NCBI GenBank assembly: GCA_965140765.1
Contig: OZ223309.1
Span: 3,038,001 to 3,102,000, forward strand
Direction: 5' to 3'
Origin: Sunxiuqinia sp963678245
GTDB taxonomy: Bacteria > Bacteroidota > Bacteroidia > Bacteroidales > Prolixibacteraceae
Length of the DNA stretch: 64,000 bases
Of the stretch, positions 26,190 to 35,983 are shown one piece after another. The notes under the pieces are model-generated. The model worked only from the letters and a program-made list of their open reading frames with translations, had not been told where the DNA came from and searched no databases. How positions within the stretch are numbered: the stretch's first letter is position 1; each line of letters opens with the position of its first letter. The translations under genes and the position numbers were made by a program.

Positions 26190-26747
26190 CTATTTAGCAG
26201 CGGCTGACTTACCAGCTTTACGTCTTAACTCTTCACCGACAAACTTCACACCTTTTCCTTTGTATGGTTCTGGTGCTCTGAATGAACGTATTTTGGCAGC
26301 AACTTGACCGATTAACTGTTTGTCGCAGCTTTTTAAAGTTACAATTGGATTGTTTCTTTTATCGGTTACAGCTTCAACCTTAACTTCTTCTGGAAGATGT
26401 AGGTATGTATGGTGAGAATACCCAAGTACCAAGTCTAATAGCTGTCCTTGGTTTTCGGCACGATAACCTACCCCAACAAGTTCCAATTTAATTTCAAAAC
26501 CTTCGGAAACACCAAGTACCATATTGCTAACCAATGAACGGTAAAGACCGTGCAATGCACGATGTCTTTTTTGATCAGTTGGTCGTTTAACAACAACTTG
26601 GTTGTCTTCAACGGCTACTTCAATTTCCGGGTCTACCTTTTGCAAAAGCTCACCAAGTTTTCCTTTAACGCTTACTACATTTTCGTTGGAAACGTTAATG
26701 GTTACTCCGGCTGGTATTTCGATTGGCAATTTACCTATCCTTGACAT
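26190..26747 (-). CDS. rplF: Ribosomal protein L6
   Basis: 185 residues, two repeated domains: MSRIGKLPIEIPAGVTINVS at the start and the C-terminal APEPYKGKGVKFVGEELRRK. Binds 23S rRNA near the sarcin-ricin loop. Confidence 0.98.
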   Translation of the reverse strand: MSRIGKLPIEIPAGVTINVSNENVVSVKGKLGELLQKVDPEIEVAVEDNQVVVKRPTDQKRHRALHGLYRSLVSNMVLGVSEGFEIKLELVGVGYRAENQGQLLDLVLGYSHHTYLHLPEEVKVEAVTDKRNNPIVTLKSCDKQLIGQVAAKIRSFRAPEPYKGKGVKFVGEELRRKAGKSAAAK

Positions 26748-26762
26748 TACTATTCCTCCTTA

Positions 26763-27170
26763 TTAATAAACGTAACATAAAACTTCACCACCTACATTGA
26801 GATCGCGTGCTTCTTTGTCAGAAATCACTCCTCTGGAGGTTGATATGATTGCAACTCCCAAACCATTCAATACACGAGGGATATTATCGCTGTCGCAATA
26901 TTGTCTCAAACCAGGCTTACTGATTCTTTTGATTGATTTAATGGCTGGCTGCTTTGTTTCTGGATGATATTTTAAGGCAATTTTAATGCTACCTTGGTAA
27001 TTTACATCATCTTCAAACTTGTAGTTCAAAATATAACCTTTATCCTTCAGGATTTTGGTCATTTCCTTTTTTATGTTTGAAGCAGGAATATCAACAACAC
27101 GTTGTTTTGCAGACTGTGCATTACGAACGCGTGTCAAAAAATCTGCTATAGGGTCTGTAATTTTACTCAT
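26763..27170 (-). CDS. rpsH: Ribosomal protein S8
   Basis: 135 residues. DPIADFLTRVRNAQ start and STSRGVISDKEARDLNVGGE at the C-terminus are family signatures. In other bacteria S8 represses the spc operon by binding its mRNA. Confidence 0.98.
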   Translation of the reverse strand: MSKITDPIADFLTRVRNAQSAKQRVVDIPASNIKKEMTKILKDKGYILNYKFEDDVNYQGSIKIALKYHPETKQPAIKSIKRISKPGLRQYCDSDNIPRVLNGLGVAIISTSRGVISDKEARDLNVGGEVLCYVY

Positions 27171-27188
27171 TACTTTTGTAATTATTAT

Positions 27189-27458
27189 TTACCAACTTGC
27201 TTTTTTAACACCTGGAATTAAACCTTCAGAGGCCATTTCGCGGAAATTAATCCTGCTAATTCCAAATTGGCGCATATAGCCTTTTGGACGTCCAGTTAAT
27301 TTGCAACGATTGTGCATGCGTACCTTTGATGAATTCTTAGGTAATTTTTGCAAACCTACGTAATCACCTTCTGCTTTAAGCTGAGCCCTTTTATCGGCGT
27401 ATTTTTCAACAAGCTTCGCCCTTTTTACTTCGCGGGCTTTCATTGATTCTTTAGCCAT
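27189..27458 (-). CDS. rpsN: Ribosomal protein S14 (long, zinc-free form)
   Basis: 89 residues, the long form without the CxxC...CxxC zinc site. RCKLTGRPKGYMRQFGISRI is the conserved core. Confidence 0.98.
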   Translation of the reverse strand: MAKESMKAREVKRAKLVEKYADKRAQLKAEGDYVGLQKLPKNSSKVRMHNRCKLTGRPKGYMRQFGISRINFREMASEGLIPGVKKASW

Positions 27459-27461
27459 AAC

Positions 27462-28019
27462 TTAGTTCTTTTTTACGTTTTTAAAAGGTAAACCTAACTC
27501 TTTCAATAAAGCAAAACCCTCTTCATCAGAATCTGCAGTAGTTACAAAAGTAATGTTCATACCGTTAATACGGTTAACCTTGTCAATATTGATCTCAGGG
27601 AAAATAATTTGCTCTGGAATTCCAAGGGTGTAATTTCCTTGTCCGTCCATTTTACTTTCAATACCTCTAAAGTCACGAATACGTGGCAAAGAGATGTTGA
27701 TAAGCCTTTCAAGAAATTCATACATTCTCTCTTTTCTCAGTGTCACACGTACACCGATCGGCATTTTTTTCCTCAATTTAAAGTTAGAGATGTCCTTCTT
27801 CGATTTGGTTTGGACTGCTTTTTGACCGGCAATCATTGTCATTTCCTCTGTGGCAACTTCAATGATTTTTTTGTCAGCGATAGCAGCTCCAACTCCTTGG
27901 TTTAGAACAATTTTCTCTAATTTCGGAACCTGCATAACAGATTTATAGTCAAATTCTTTCTTTAACGAAGGAATGACTTCTTCCGAATATTTTTTCTTAA
28001 GTGTTGGTGTATAAGCCAT
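27462..28019 (-). CDS. rplE: Ribosomal protein L5
   Basis: 185 residues. VMQVPKLEKIVLNQGVG, then PIGVRVTLRKERMYEFLERL and GQGNYTLGIPEQIIFPEI. Binds 5S rRNA and contacts P-site tRNA. Its ATG overlaps the rplX stop region by one base. Confidence 0.98.
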   Translation of the reverse strand: MAYTPTLKKKYSEEVIPSLKKEFDYKSVMQVPKLEKIVLNQGVGAAIADKKIIEVATEEMTMIAGQKAVQTKSKKDISNFKLRKKMPIGVRVTLRKERMYEFLERLINISLPRIRDFRGIESKMDGQGNYTLGIPEQIIFPEINIDKVNRINGMNITFVTTADSDEEGFALLKELGLPFKNVKKN

Positions 28020-28342
28020 TACTTAATCTCCTCTCCAGATTTTTTAGAATAACGTACTAGTTTACCGTTGTCGGCGAGTTTACGACCGATGCGTGTTTTC
28101 CCTCCTTCTTTAGGGTCAACGTGCATTAGGTTCGAGATGTGGATTGGCGCTTCCTTTTCAACAATACCTCCCTGCGGATTTTCCGCGTTAGGTTTTGTGT
28201 GTTTCTTCACCATATTAACACCCTCCACAATTGCTCTGCCTTTTTCCCGAAATACTTCGAGAACACTGCCTTGTTTTCCTTTATCGTTTCCGGCAATGGC
28301 AACAACGGTGTCACCTTTTTTAATGTGTAATTTTGTCTGCAT
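28019..28342 (-). CDS. rplX: Ribosomal protein L24
   Basis: 107 residues. KOW motif near the start (KKGDTVVAIAGNDKGKQGSV), then GVNMVKKHTKPN. An assembly initiator of the large subunit. Confidence 0.98.
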   Translation of the reverse strand: MQTKLHIKKGDTVVAIAGNDKGKQGSVLEVFREKGRAIVEGVNMVKKHTKPNAENPQGGIVEKEAPIHISNLMHVDPKEGGKTRIGRKLADNGKLVRYSKKSGEEIK

Positions 28343-28361
28343 TTTGATTTAATATTATGCA

Positions 28362-28727
28362 TTAAAGCACTTCAGGTGCAAGCGAAATAATTTTCATGTT
28401 TTGATCACGAAGTTCCCTTGCAACAGGGCCAAAAATACGAGTTCCGCGCATTTCGCCTGTGTTGTTCAATAAAACGACCGCATTATCATCAAAACGGATA
28501 TAAGATCCATCTTGACGACGTACTTCTTTTTTAGTGCGAACAACAATGGCTTTAGACACAGTTCCTTTTTTCAAATCACTACCGGCAATTGAACTTTTTA
28601 CAGTCACAACAACCTTATCGCCTAGTGATGCATAACGCTTTTTTGTACCGCCTAAAACGCGAATACAAAGCACCTCTCTGGCACCACTGTTATCGGCAAC
28701 TGAACATCTTGATTCCTGTTGTATCAT
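28362..28727 (-). CDS. rplN: Ribosomal protein L14
   Basis: 121 residues. MIQQESRCSVADNSGAREVL start; RGTRIFGPVARELRD and ISLAPEVL end. Beta-barrel protein at the subunit interface. Confidence 0.98.
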   Translation of the reverse strand: MIQQESRCSVADNSGAREVLCIRVLGGTKKRYASLGDKVVVTVKSSIAGSDLKKGTVSKAIVVRTKKEVRRQDGSYIRFDDNAVVLLNNTGEMRGTRIFGPVARELRDQNMKIISLAPEVL

Positions 28728-28729
28728 GA

Positions 28730-28987
28730 TTACTTAGCTCTTTCAATAATTTCAACTAATCTCCAACGTTTGCTTTTACTTAAAGGTCGTGTTTCCATGA
28801 TCTTTACAGTATCGCCAACGCTGCAAGTGTTTGTTTCGTCGTGGGCGTACAATTTAGTCGTCTTGTTAACGAATTTCCCGTAGATCGGGTGTTTTTCTTT
28901 TCGTTTAACTGCAACAACAATACTTTTCTCCATACTGTCGCTCACTACAACGCCAACACGTTCTTTTCTCAGATTTCTTGCTTCCAT
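28730..28987 (-). CDS. rpsQ: Ribosomal protein S17
   Basis: 85 residues. OB fold: RKERVGVVVSDSMEKSIVVA, then DTVKIMETRPLSKSKRWRLV. Two bases from rplN. Confidence 0.98.
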   Translation of the reverse strand: MEARNLRKERVGVVVSDSMEKSIVVAVKRKEKHPIYGKFVNKTTKLYAHDETNTCSVGDTVKIMETRPLSKSKRWRLVEIIERAK

Positions 28988-28996
28988 TACTACAAA

Positions 28997-29203
28997 TTAA
29001 TTCTGATTTTGATTCAATTCCCTTTGACGCTTGATGGTCTGAAGGCGTGCAATGTTCCTGCGGGCTTCCGTGATTTTCATCGGATTATCCAACGGAGAAA
29101 CTGCATGATTCATATTTAGACGTGTCAAGGTTTCCTTTTCCAATTGGATTCTTTCCAGAATTTCCTTGTCTGTTAATTCTTTAATTTCTGATGCTTTCAT
29201 CAT
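28997..29203 (-). CDS. rpmC: Ribosomal protein L29
   Basis: 68 residues, a two-helix hairpin: KASEIKELTDKEILERIQLE and ITEARRNIARLQTIKRQREL. Located beside the tunnel exit with L23. Its ATG overlaps the rplP stop. Confidence 0.97.
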   Translation of the reverse strand: MMKASEIKELTDKEILERIQLEKETLTRLNMNHAVSPLDNPMKITEARRNIARLQTIKRQRELNQNQN

Positions 29204-29637
29204 TAATCTTCTTTAATAGATTCAACATAGTCACGTCTAATAACAAACTTCGTAGTAACCGGTAGTTTCTGTGCTGCCAAACGCAATGCTTCTTTCGCCA
29301 TTTCGAATGGAACACCATCTGCTTCGATTAAAATACGACCCGGAGTAACCGGAGCTACGAATGCTTCAGGAGCACCTTTACCTTTACCCATACGTACTTC
29401 TGCAGGCTTTTTGGTAATAGGTTTATCTGGAAAAATTCGGATCCAAATTTGACCCTGACGTTGCATGTGACGAGTTACCGCAACCCTGGCTGCCTCAATT
29501 TGGCGCCCGGTAAGCCATGAACTTTGCAATGACTTTATACCAAAAGATCCGAATGCTAGTTCTGTACCGCGTTGGGCATTTCCTTTCATTCGTCCTTTTT
29601 GGACTCTTCTAAATTTTGTCTTTTTCGGCTGTAACAT
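29203..29637 (-). CDS. rplP: Ribosomal protein L16
   Basis: 144 residues. MLQPKKTKFRRVQKGRMKGN start; QGQIWIRIFPDKPITKKPAE and RMGKGKGAPEAFVAPV are characteristic. Contacts the A-site tRNA elbow. Confidence 0.98.
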   Translation of the reverse strand: MLQPKKTKFRRVQKGRMKGNAQRGTELAFGSFGIKSLQSSWLTGRQIEAARVAVTRHMQRQGQIWIRIFPDKPITKKPAEVRMGKGKGAPEAFVAPVTPGRILIEADGVPFEMAKEALRLAAQKLPVTTKFVIRRDYVESIKED

Positions 29638-29663
29638 CCTTTTTCAATTAAAAGGTTTTAGAA

Positions 29664-30383
29664 TTATTTTCTTTTCTTTCTGAAACCGCCACTTCTGCCA
29701 CCACCACGAGGACCACCTTGAGTGTTCTTTTGTCCCAGGTTTGGTGAAAGGTCACGCTTTCCGTAGACTTCGCCTTTACAAATCCAAACTTTAACACCAA
29801 CTAAACCGGTTTTTGTTAAAGCTTCGGCAAGAGCATAATCAATATCAGCCCTTAGTGTGTGCAAAGGAGTACGACCGTCTTTATACATTTCAGAGCGCGC
29901 CATTTCAGCACCGTTCAAACGACCGGAAACTAAAATTTTAATTCCTTGCGCACCCATTCTCATCGTAGAGGCAATCGCCATCTTTGTAGCACGTCGATAA
30001 GCAATTTTACCTTCAATTTGACGTGCAACATTATTAGCAACGATACGTGCATCAAGTTCAGGTCTTTTAATTTCAAAGATGTTGATCTGAACTTCCTTGC
30101 TGGTGATCTTTTTCAACTCCTCTTTCAATTTGTCAACTTCTTGACCACCTTTACCAATAATAATACCGGGTCTTGACGTGTGAACGGTGATGGTAATCAG
30201 CTTCAGGGTTCTTTCGATAATGATCCTTGAAATACTTGCTTTTGCCAAACGGGCATTCAAGTATTCACGGATCTTGGTATCTTCAACCAGCTTATCACCA
30301 TAGTCGTTTCCACCGAACCAGTTGGAATCCCACCCTCGGATGATTCCTAAACGATTACTGATTGGATTAACTTTCTGTCCCAT
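29664..30383 (-). CDS. rpsC: Ribosomal protein S3
   Basis: 239 residues. KH domain (RPGIIIGKGGQEVDKLKEEL) and a C-terminal domain containing VSGRLNGAEMARSEMYKDGR, followed by a Gly/Arg-rich tail (GGPRGGGRSGGFRKKRK). Forms part of the mRNA entry channel. Confidence 0.98.
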   Translation of the reverse strand: MGQKVNPISNRLGIIRGWDSNWFGGNDYGDKLVEDTKIREYLNARLAKASISRIIIERTLKLITITVHTSRPGIIIGKGGQEVDKLKEELKKITSKEVQINIFEIKRPELDARIVANNVARQIEGKIAYRRATKMAIASTMRMGAQGIKILVSGRLNGAEMARSEMYKDGRTPLHTLRADIDYALAEALTKTGLVGVKVWICKGEVYGKRDLSPNLGQKNTQGGPRGGGRSGGFRKKRK

Positions 30384-30393
30384 GTATTACTAT

Positions 30394-30807
30394 TTATTCG
30401 TTATCGTTTTCTAGATTCTTACTATCAACGCAAAGTGTAACGTGATTAGAGCGCTTGCGAATTCGATGTGCGCGGCCTTGTGGAGCCGGACGAAGACGTT
30501 TTAACTGACGTCCTGAATCAACAGCGATCGTTTTTACATACAAATTGCTTTCTTCCAAACGAGCTCCCTCGTTTTTAGCCTGCCAGTTTGCAATGGCTGA
30601 CATCAACAGTTTCTCAACTTTGCGAGAAGCTTCCTTTGAAGAAAACTTCAGCACATCCAGTGCTCTATTTACTTCCATTCCACGAACCATATCGGCAACA
30701 AGCCTCATCTTTCGTGGTGAAGTAGGGCAATCTTTCAGTACAGCGAAGTATTGTGATTTACGAGCTTCTTTCAGCTCATTTGCTCTATTTCTTTTTCTAG
30801 CACCCAT
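30394..30807 (-). CDS. rplV: Ribosomal protein L22
   Basis: 137 residues. CPTSPRKMRLVADMVRGMEV and the loop-end signature RLRPAPQGRAHRIRKRSNHV, which extends into the peptide exit tunnel. Confidence 0.98.
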   Translation of the reverse strand: MGARKRNRANELKEARKSQYFAVLKDCPTSPRKMRLVADMVRGMEVNRALDVLKFSSKEASRKVEKLLMSAIANWQAKNEGARLEESNLYVKTIAVDSGRQLKRLRPAPQGRAHRIRKRSNHVTLCVDSKNLENDNE

Positions 30808-30844
30808 CGTAAATTCTTTTAATAGTTAATGAGAATCTCATGCC

Positions 30845-31111
30845 TTATCGTTTGTTTCCGGCATGTCCCCTAAAAGTTCTTGTAGGTGCAAATTCGCCAA
30901 GCTTGTGGCCAACCATGTTTTCAGTTACGTAAACCGGAATAAATTTATTCCCGTTATGAACTGCAATAGTGTGCCCTACAAAGTCGGGAGAGATTACTGA
31001 TGCTCTAGCCCAAGTCTTGATTACAGACTTCTTTCCTGATTCATTCATTATATCAACTTTTTTCTCAAGTTTATATGCAATGAAAGGGCCTTTTTTTAGT
31101 GAACGACTCAT
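30845..31111 (-). CDS. rpsS: Ribosomal protein S19
   Basis: 88 residues. MSRSLKKGPFIAYKLEKKVD start; GHKLGEFAPTRTFRGHAGN end. Head of the small subunit, beside S13. Confidence 0.98.
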   Translation of the reverse strand: MSRSLKKGPFIAYKLEKKVDIMNESGKKSVIKTWARASVISPDFVGHTIAVHNGNKFIPVYVTENMVGHKLGEFAPTRTFRGHAGNKR

Positions 31112-31126
31112 ATCCTACTCCTTTAA

Positions 31127-31951
31127 TTATTTCTTGCGTTTTTCTACAATGTACCTATTGGAAGACTTTTTCTTAGCACGAGTTTTATAACCTTTAGCTA
31201 ACAAGCCTTTGCGTGAACGAGGGTGTCCTCCTGATGAACGTCCTTCACCACCACCCATGGGGTGATCGACTGGGTTCATCACAACACCACGTACGCGTGG
31301 TCTTCTTCCTAACCAACGAGAGCGACCTGCTTTACCTGATCTTTCCAGGTTATGCTCCGTGTTTCCAACAGTACCAACTGTAGCTCGGCAAGCGACGAGT
31401 ACCATTCTAGATTCGCCAGAAGGTAGTTTTACAATTGCATACTTTCCTTCGCGAGAGGTCAACTGTGCATAGGTCCCTGCACTTCGCACCATTACGCCAC
31501 CTTGTCCAGGTTGAAGCTCAATATTGTGTACAATAGTACCTAGAGGAATTTCTTTAAGTGGAAGTGAGTTTCCTACTTCAGGAGCAACTCCGGTACCGCT
31601 CAATACTGTCTGTCCAACTTGTAATCCGTTGGGAGCCAGCATGTATCTTTTTTCACCATCGGCATAAACCAACAGTGCGATACGAGCAGTACGGTTCGGG
31701 TCGTACTGAATAGACTCTACACGCGCAGGGATACCGTCTTTTTCGCGCTTGAAATCAATCGCACGGTATCTCTTCTTGTGCCCTCCACCTATATACCTCA
31801 TTGTCATGCGTCCTTGGCTGTTACGGCCACCGGACTTTTGCATGGGCTTCAACAATGATTTCTCAGGCGTTGATGCAGTAACGGTATCAAAAGCGCCAAT
31901 AATTTTGTGCCTTTGACCCGGAGTAACTGGTTTTAATTTTCTTACTGCCAT
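31127..31951 (-). CDS. rplB: Ribosomal protein L2
   Basis: 274 residues. RNSQGRMTMRYIGGGHKKRY and the near-invariant GVVMNPVDHPMGGGEGRSSG around the His important for peptidyl transfer. Confidence 0.98.
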   Translation of the reverse strand: MAVRKLKPVTPGQRHKIIGAFDTVTASTPEKSLLKPMQKSGGRNSQGRMTMRYIGGGHKKRYRAIDFKREKDGIPARVESIQYDPNRTARIALLVYADGEKRYMLAPNGLQVGQTVLSGTGVAPEVGNSLPLKEIPLGTIVHNIELQPGQGGVMVRSAGTYAQLTSREGKYAIVKLPSGESRMVLVACRATVGTVGNTEHNLERSGKAGRSRWLGRRPRVRGVVMNPVDHPMGGGEGRSSGGHPRSRKGLLAKGYKTRAKKKSSNRYIVEKRKK

Positions 31952-31960
31952 TTCCTATTA

Positions 31961-32251
31961 TTATATATTACTGTAAAAATCAATTGCATCTCCATCAACC
32001 AATGTAATAACTGCTTTTTTATATGCAGCTGTTCTTCCACTAATAACTCCGGCTTTTGTATAGCGACTTTTATTTTTGCCACCATAAACCATGGTATTAA
32101 TAGAAGATACACTCACATTATACAGCTCTTCAACTGCTTGTTTGATTTGTTTCTTATCCGCTTCTCTACGAACGAGAAATCCATAACGGTTCAGCTTTTC
32201 AGCCTGTTCCGTCATCTTTTCTGTCACTATGGGTTTTATCAAAATATCCAT
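31961..32251 (-). CDS. rplW: Ribosomal protein L23
   Basis: 96 residues. MDILIKPIVTEKMTEQAEKL start; DKKQIKQAVEELYNVSV core. Docking site for trigger factor and SRP at the tunnel exit. Confidence 0.97.
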   Translation of the reverse strand: MDILIKPIVTEKMTEQAEKLNRYGFLVRREADKKQIKQAVEELYNVSVSSINTMVYGGKNKSRYTKAGVISGRTAAYKKAVITLVDGDAIDFYSNI

Positions 32252-32263
32252 TACTTATCCCCT

Positions 32264-32893
32264 TTAAATCTTAAATTGTTCTTCGATTTTACCAACCGAA
32301 CTTTCAAAAAAGATTACCTTATTAGCGTTCATTACCTGATAAGTGCTTAATTCCGAAGCAGTTACAACAGATACGCCATGTAAATTTCTGGAGGACAAAT
32401 ATATGTTTTTATTTTCTTCTGGTAAAACGAAAAGAGACTTTTTATCGTTAATTTTCAGATTATTACTGATCATCGCCATCTCCTTTGTTTTTGGCGCCTC
32501 CAGAGAGAAGTCCTCAAGAATTAAAATATCGCTTGCTTTAGCTTTATAACTCAATGCTGATTTACGAGCTAAAGCTTTTACTTTTTTGTTCAATTTGAAA
32601 CCATAATTTCTTGGACGAGGTCCAAAAACACGACCACCACCTCTGAATACAGGTGACTTAATGCTACCTGCACGAGCTGTACCGGTACCTTTTTGTTTCT
32701 TGATCTTTTTAGTACTTCCAACAATTTCACCACGTTCAGTAGCTGAATGGGTTCCTTGACGTTTATTGGCCAAGTATTGTTTTACATCAAGATAGATCGC
32801 GTGATCATTAGGTTCAATACCGAAAATTTGGTCTTGTAAATCGACCTTTTTCCCGGTTTCTTTTCCTGTTTTATCTAATACTTGTACTTCCAT
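32264..32893 (-). CDS. rplD: Ribosomal protein L4
   Basis: 209 residues. KKQKGTGTARAGSIKSPVFR with RGGGRVFGPRPRNYGFKLNK is the tunnel loop. In E. coli L4 autoregulates the S10 operon. Its ATG overlaps the rplC stop by one base. Confidence 0.98.
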   Translation of the reverse strand: MEVQVLDKTGKETGKKVDLQDQIFGIEPNDHAIYLDVKQYLANKRQGTHSATERGEIVGSTKKIKKQKGTGTARAGSIKSPVFRGGGRVFGPRPRNYGFKLNKKVKALARKSALSYKAKASDILILEDFSLEAPKTKEMAMISNNLKINDKKSLFVLPEENKNIYLSSRNLHGVSVVTASELSTYQVMNANKVIFFESSVGKIEEQFKI

Positions 32894-33510
32894 TACTGAT
32901 TAATTATTACAAATGATCCTTTTGCTCCAGGAATTGATCCTTTAACAACTAATAGGTTACTTTCAGGAATTACTTTCAAGACTTTCAAGTCTTCGATCGT
33001 TTTTTGAGCACCGCCGGTACGACCAGCCATACGCATTCCTTTAAATACTCTGGAAGGGTAAGATGAAGCACCGAGCGAACCTGGAGCTCTTAAACGGTTG
33101 TGCTGACCGTGTGTGGCATCGCCAACTCCACGGAAATTATAGCGTTTTACAACCCCTTGAAATCCTTTACCTTTAGTTACGCCGGTTATATCAACCCAGC
33201 CTTCTTCCTCGATTACATCAACAGTAATGGTATCACCAAGCTTGTAATCTCCTTCGATTTCTGTAAACTCGACAACTTTACGCTTAGGGTCAGTTCCAGC
33301 TTTCTGGAAGTGACCAAATTCAGCTTTTGTGGTGTTCTTTTCCTTCTTGTCACCAAACCCTAGCTGAATAGCGTCGTAGCCATCGGTTTCAGCTGTTTTC
33401 ACTTGTGTAACAACACAAGGACCAGCCTCTATCACAGTGCATGGAATGTTCTTTCCCTCAACACTGAATACGGATGTCATTCCGATTTTTTTACCGATTA
33501 TTCCTGCCAT
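32893..33510 (-). CDS. rplC: Ribosomal protein L3
   Basis: 205 residues. MAGIIGKKIGMTSVFSVEGK start; VTKGKGFQGVVKRYNFRGVG and HRAPGSLG-type loop (HNRLRAPGSLGASSYPSRVF) near the peptidyl transferase centre. Confidence 0.98.
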   Translation of the reverse strand: MAGIIGKKIGMTSVFSVEGKNIPCTVIEAGPCVVTQVKTAETDGYDAIQLGFGDKKEKNTTKAEFGHFQKAGTDPKRKVVEFTEIEGDYKLGDTITVDVIEEEGWVDITGVTKGKGFQGVVKRYNFRGVGDATHGQHNRLRAPGSLGASSYPSRVFKGMRMAGRTGGAQKTIEDLKVLKVIPESNLLVVKGSIPGAKGSFVIINQ

Positions 33511-33533
33511 TTCTTTTTAATTTTTACAGGTTA

Positions 33534-33839
33534 TCAAACTTTAATTTCTACTTCAACGCCACTTGGTAATTCAAGCTTCATTAAGGCGTCGATAGTTTTA
33601 GCTGTTGAGCTGTAAATGTCGATCAAACGTTTGTATGAAGACACCTGAAATTGCTCACGTGATTTCTTGTTCACGAAAGTTGAACGCAACACTGTAAAAA
33701 TGCGTTTGTGAGTTGGAAGTGGGATTGGCCCACTTACAACTGCACCTGTTGTTTTTACAGTCTTTACGATCTTTTCAGCTGACTTGTCAACCAAGTTATG
33801 ATCATACGATTTCAGCTTAATTCTGATCTTTTGACTCAT
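33534..33839 (-). CDS. rpsJ: Ribosomal protein S10
   Basis: 101 residues. RIKLKSYDHNLVDKSAEKIV and GPIPLPTHKRIFTVLRSTFV are characteristic. Also the NusE partner in antitermination. Directly after fusA; no tuf gene lies between them. Confidence 0.98.
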   Translation of the reverse strand: MSQKIRIKLKSYDHNLVDKSAEKIVKTVKTTGAVVSGPIPLPTHKRIFTVLRSTFVNKKSREQFQVSSYKRLIDIYSSTAKTIDALMKLELPSGVEVEIKV

Positions 33840-33859
33840 GATGAGATAAAATAATTATT

Positions 33860-35971
33860 TTATAATAATTCTACTTTTCCTTGCATTTCCTCAAGTACTT
33901 TCACAGCCATTTGTTTTGGCACTTCTTCATAGTGTGAGAACTCCATAGATGAAGTTGCACGACCAGAAGAGAGTGTTCTCAATACAGTCACATAGCCGAA
34001 AATTTCAGAAAGAGGAACTGTTGCTTTAATAACTCTTGCACCTGCTTTCTCAGTCATTCCACCTACTTGACCACGTCGACGGTTCAAGTCACCAATAATA
34101 TCACCCATGTATTCTTCAGGAGTAACAATCTCAGTCTTCATAATAGGCTCAAGCAATTTTGGGCCTGCTTTTGAGGCTGCGCTTTTGAACGCCTGACGGG
34201 CGCAGATTTCAAACGACAGCTGATCCGAGTCAACGGCGTGGAATGAACCATCAAGCAACTCTACTTTCAGGCTGTCCAATTGGAATCCTGCTAAAGGACC
34301 ATTCAACATAGCTGTTTCAAAACCTTTTTGTACAGATGGAATGAATTCACGAGGAATACGCCCACCTTTTACACTATCGATAAAGGTTAAACCTTCTTTG
34401 CCATCTTCGGCAGGAGAAACCTTAACAATAATATCAGCGAATTTACCACGACCACCAGATTGCTTTTTGAACACTTCGCGCAATTCAACTTCCTCGCTAA
34501 TGGCTTCTTTGTATGCAACCTGCGGTTTTCCTTGATTACATTCAACTTTAAATTCGCGTTTCAAACGATCGATAATAATCTCAAGGTGAAGTTCACCCAT
34601 ACCACGAATAACCGTTTGACCTGATTCTTCATCAGTATTCACTTTGAATGTTGGATCTTCTTCGGCCAGCTTAGCCAATCCCATTCCAAGTTTATCTAAG
34701 TCCTTTTGTGTTTTAGGCTCTACAGCAATACCAATTACTGGTTCTGGAAAATCCATGCTTTCCAGTGTTATTTGATTCTTTTCGTCACACAACGTATCTC
34801 CGGTGCGAATATCTTTAAAACCTACTGCAGCGCAAATATCTCCTGCCTCAATTACATCTTTCGCATTTTGCTTATTAGAGTGCATTTGGTAAAGACGTGA
34901 GATTCGTTCCTTTCTGCCTGTCCGAGTATTGAACACCGTTGAACCAGCGTCAATTTTACCAGAATAAACACGAATGAAGCACAAACGACCAACAAAAGGG
35001 TCGGTAGCAATTTTAAATGCTAATGCTGAAAGTGGTTCTTCTACACTAGCGTTGCGTACAACTTTATCTCCTGTTGATGGATCAGCCCCTACTAATTCGC
35101 CTTTATCTAGTGGACTAGGTAAAAACTCAACAACTGCATCCAACAAACGTTGAACACCTTTATTTTTAAAAGCAGAACCACACATCATCGGAACGATAAC
35201 ATGCTTCAATGTACCTTGACGAATTACCGATATCAGCTCTTCAGAAGTAATTGATTCCGGATCATCAAAATAACGCTCCATAAGGGCATCGTCCAGTTCT
35301 GCAACTGACTCAACCATTTTTTCGCGGTACTCTTCTGCTAATTCTTTTAACTCTTCAGGAATTTCTTCCATTTTATAATCTGTTCCAAGAGTAGCATCAT
35401 CGTACCAACGGATCGCTTTCATTTCGATCAGGTCAATTACACCTTCGAATTTTTCTTCAGCACCTATAGGGATTTGAATTGGAACCGGATTAGCTCCCAA
35501 TTTCTCTTTAACTTCATTCACTACATTGAAGAAGTCAGCTCCAGAACGGTCCATTTTATTAACGAACCCAATTCGAGGAACACCGTATTTTTCGGCTTGA
35601 CGCCAAACTGTTTCGGATTGAGCTTCAACACCACTCACAGCACAAAACAAAGCAACAGCACCATCCAAAATACGCAATGAGCGCTCTACCTCTACGGTAA
35701 AGTCAACGTGTCCGGGTGTATCAATGATATTTACTTTATATTGCTGATCGGCATGCTTCCAGAATGTGGTTGTCGCTGCAGAAGTAATAGTAATACCACG
35801 CTCCTGCTCTTGCTCCATCCAGTCCATAGTTGCCGCACCGTCGTGCACTTCCCCAATACGGTGAGTTAATCCCGTATAATAGAGAATACGCTCGGTAGTG
35901 GTCGTTTTACCGGCATCAATGTGAGCCATGATGCCGATATTTCTTGTATATTTTAAATCTTTTGTTGCCAT
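33860..35971 (-). CDS. fusA: Elongation factor G (canonical)
   Basis: 703 residues. Full GTPase set: P-loop AHIDAGKTTTTE, switch I RGITITSAA, DTPGHVDFT with the catalytic His, and NKMDRSGAD. Domains II-V follow, ending LEEMQGKVELL. Translocation GTPase. It sits in the str operon between rpsG and rpsJ. Compare with the paralogue at 41250, which lacks several of these residues. Confidence 0.98.
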   Translation of the reverse strand: MATKDLKYTRNIGIMAHIDAGKTTTTERILYYTGLTHRIGEVHDGAATMDWMEQEQERGITITSAATTTFWKHADQQYKVNIIDTPGHVDFTVEVERSLRILDGAVALFCAVSGVEAQSETVWRQAEKYGVPRIGFVNKMDRSGADFFNVVNEVKEKLGANPVPIQIPIGAEEKFEGVIDLIEMKAIRWYDDATLGTDYKMEEIPEELKELAEEYREKMVESVAELDDALMERYFDDPESITSEELISVIRQGTLKHVIVPMMCGSAFKNKGVQRLLDAVVEFLPSPLDKGELVGADPSTGDKVVRNASVEEPLSALAFKIATDPFVGRLCFIRVYSGKIDAGSTVFNTRTGRKERISRLYQMHSNKQNAKDVIEAGDICAAVGFKDIRTGDTLCDEKNQITLESMDFPEPVIGIAVEPKTQKDLDKLGMGLAKLAEEDPTFKVNTDEESGQTVIRGMGELHLEIIIDRLKREFKVECNQGKPQVAYKEAISEEVELREVFKKQSGGRGKFADIIVKVSPAEDGKEGLTFIDSVKGGRIPREFIPSVQKGFETAMLNGPLAGFQLDSLKVELLDGSFHAVDSDQLSFEICARQAFKSAASKAGPKLLEPIMKTEIVTPEEYMGDIIGDLNRRRGQVGGMTEKAGARVIKATVPLSEIFGYVTVLRTLSSGRATSSMEFSHYEEVPKQMAVKVLEEMQGKVELL

Positions 35972-35983
35972 GTTAAACCAATA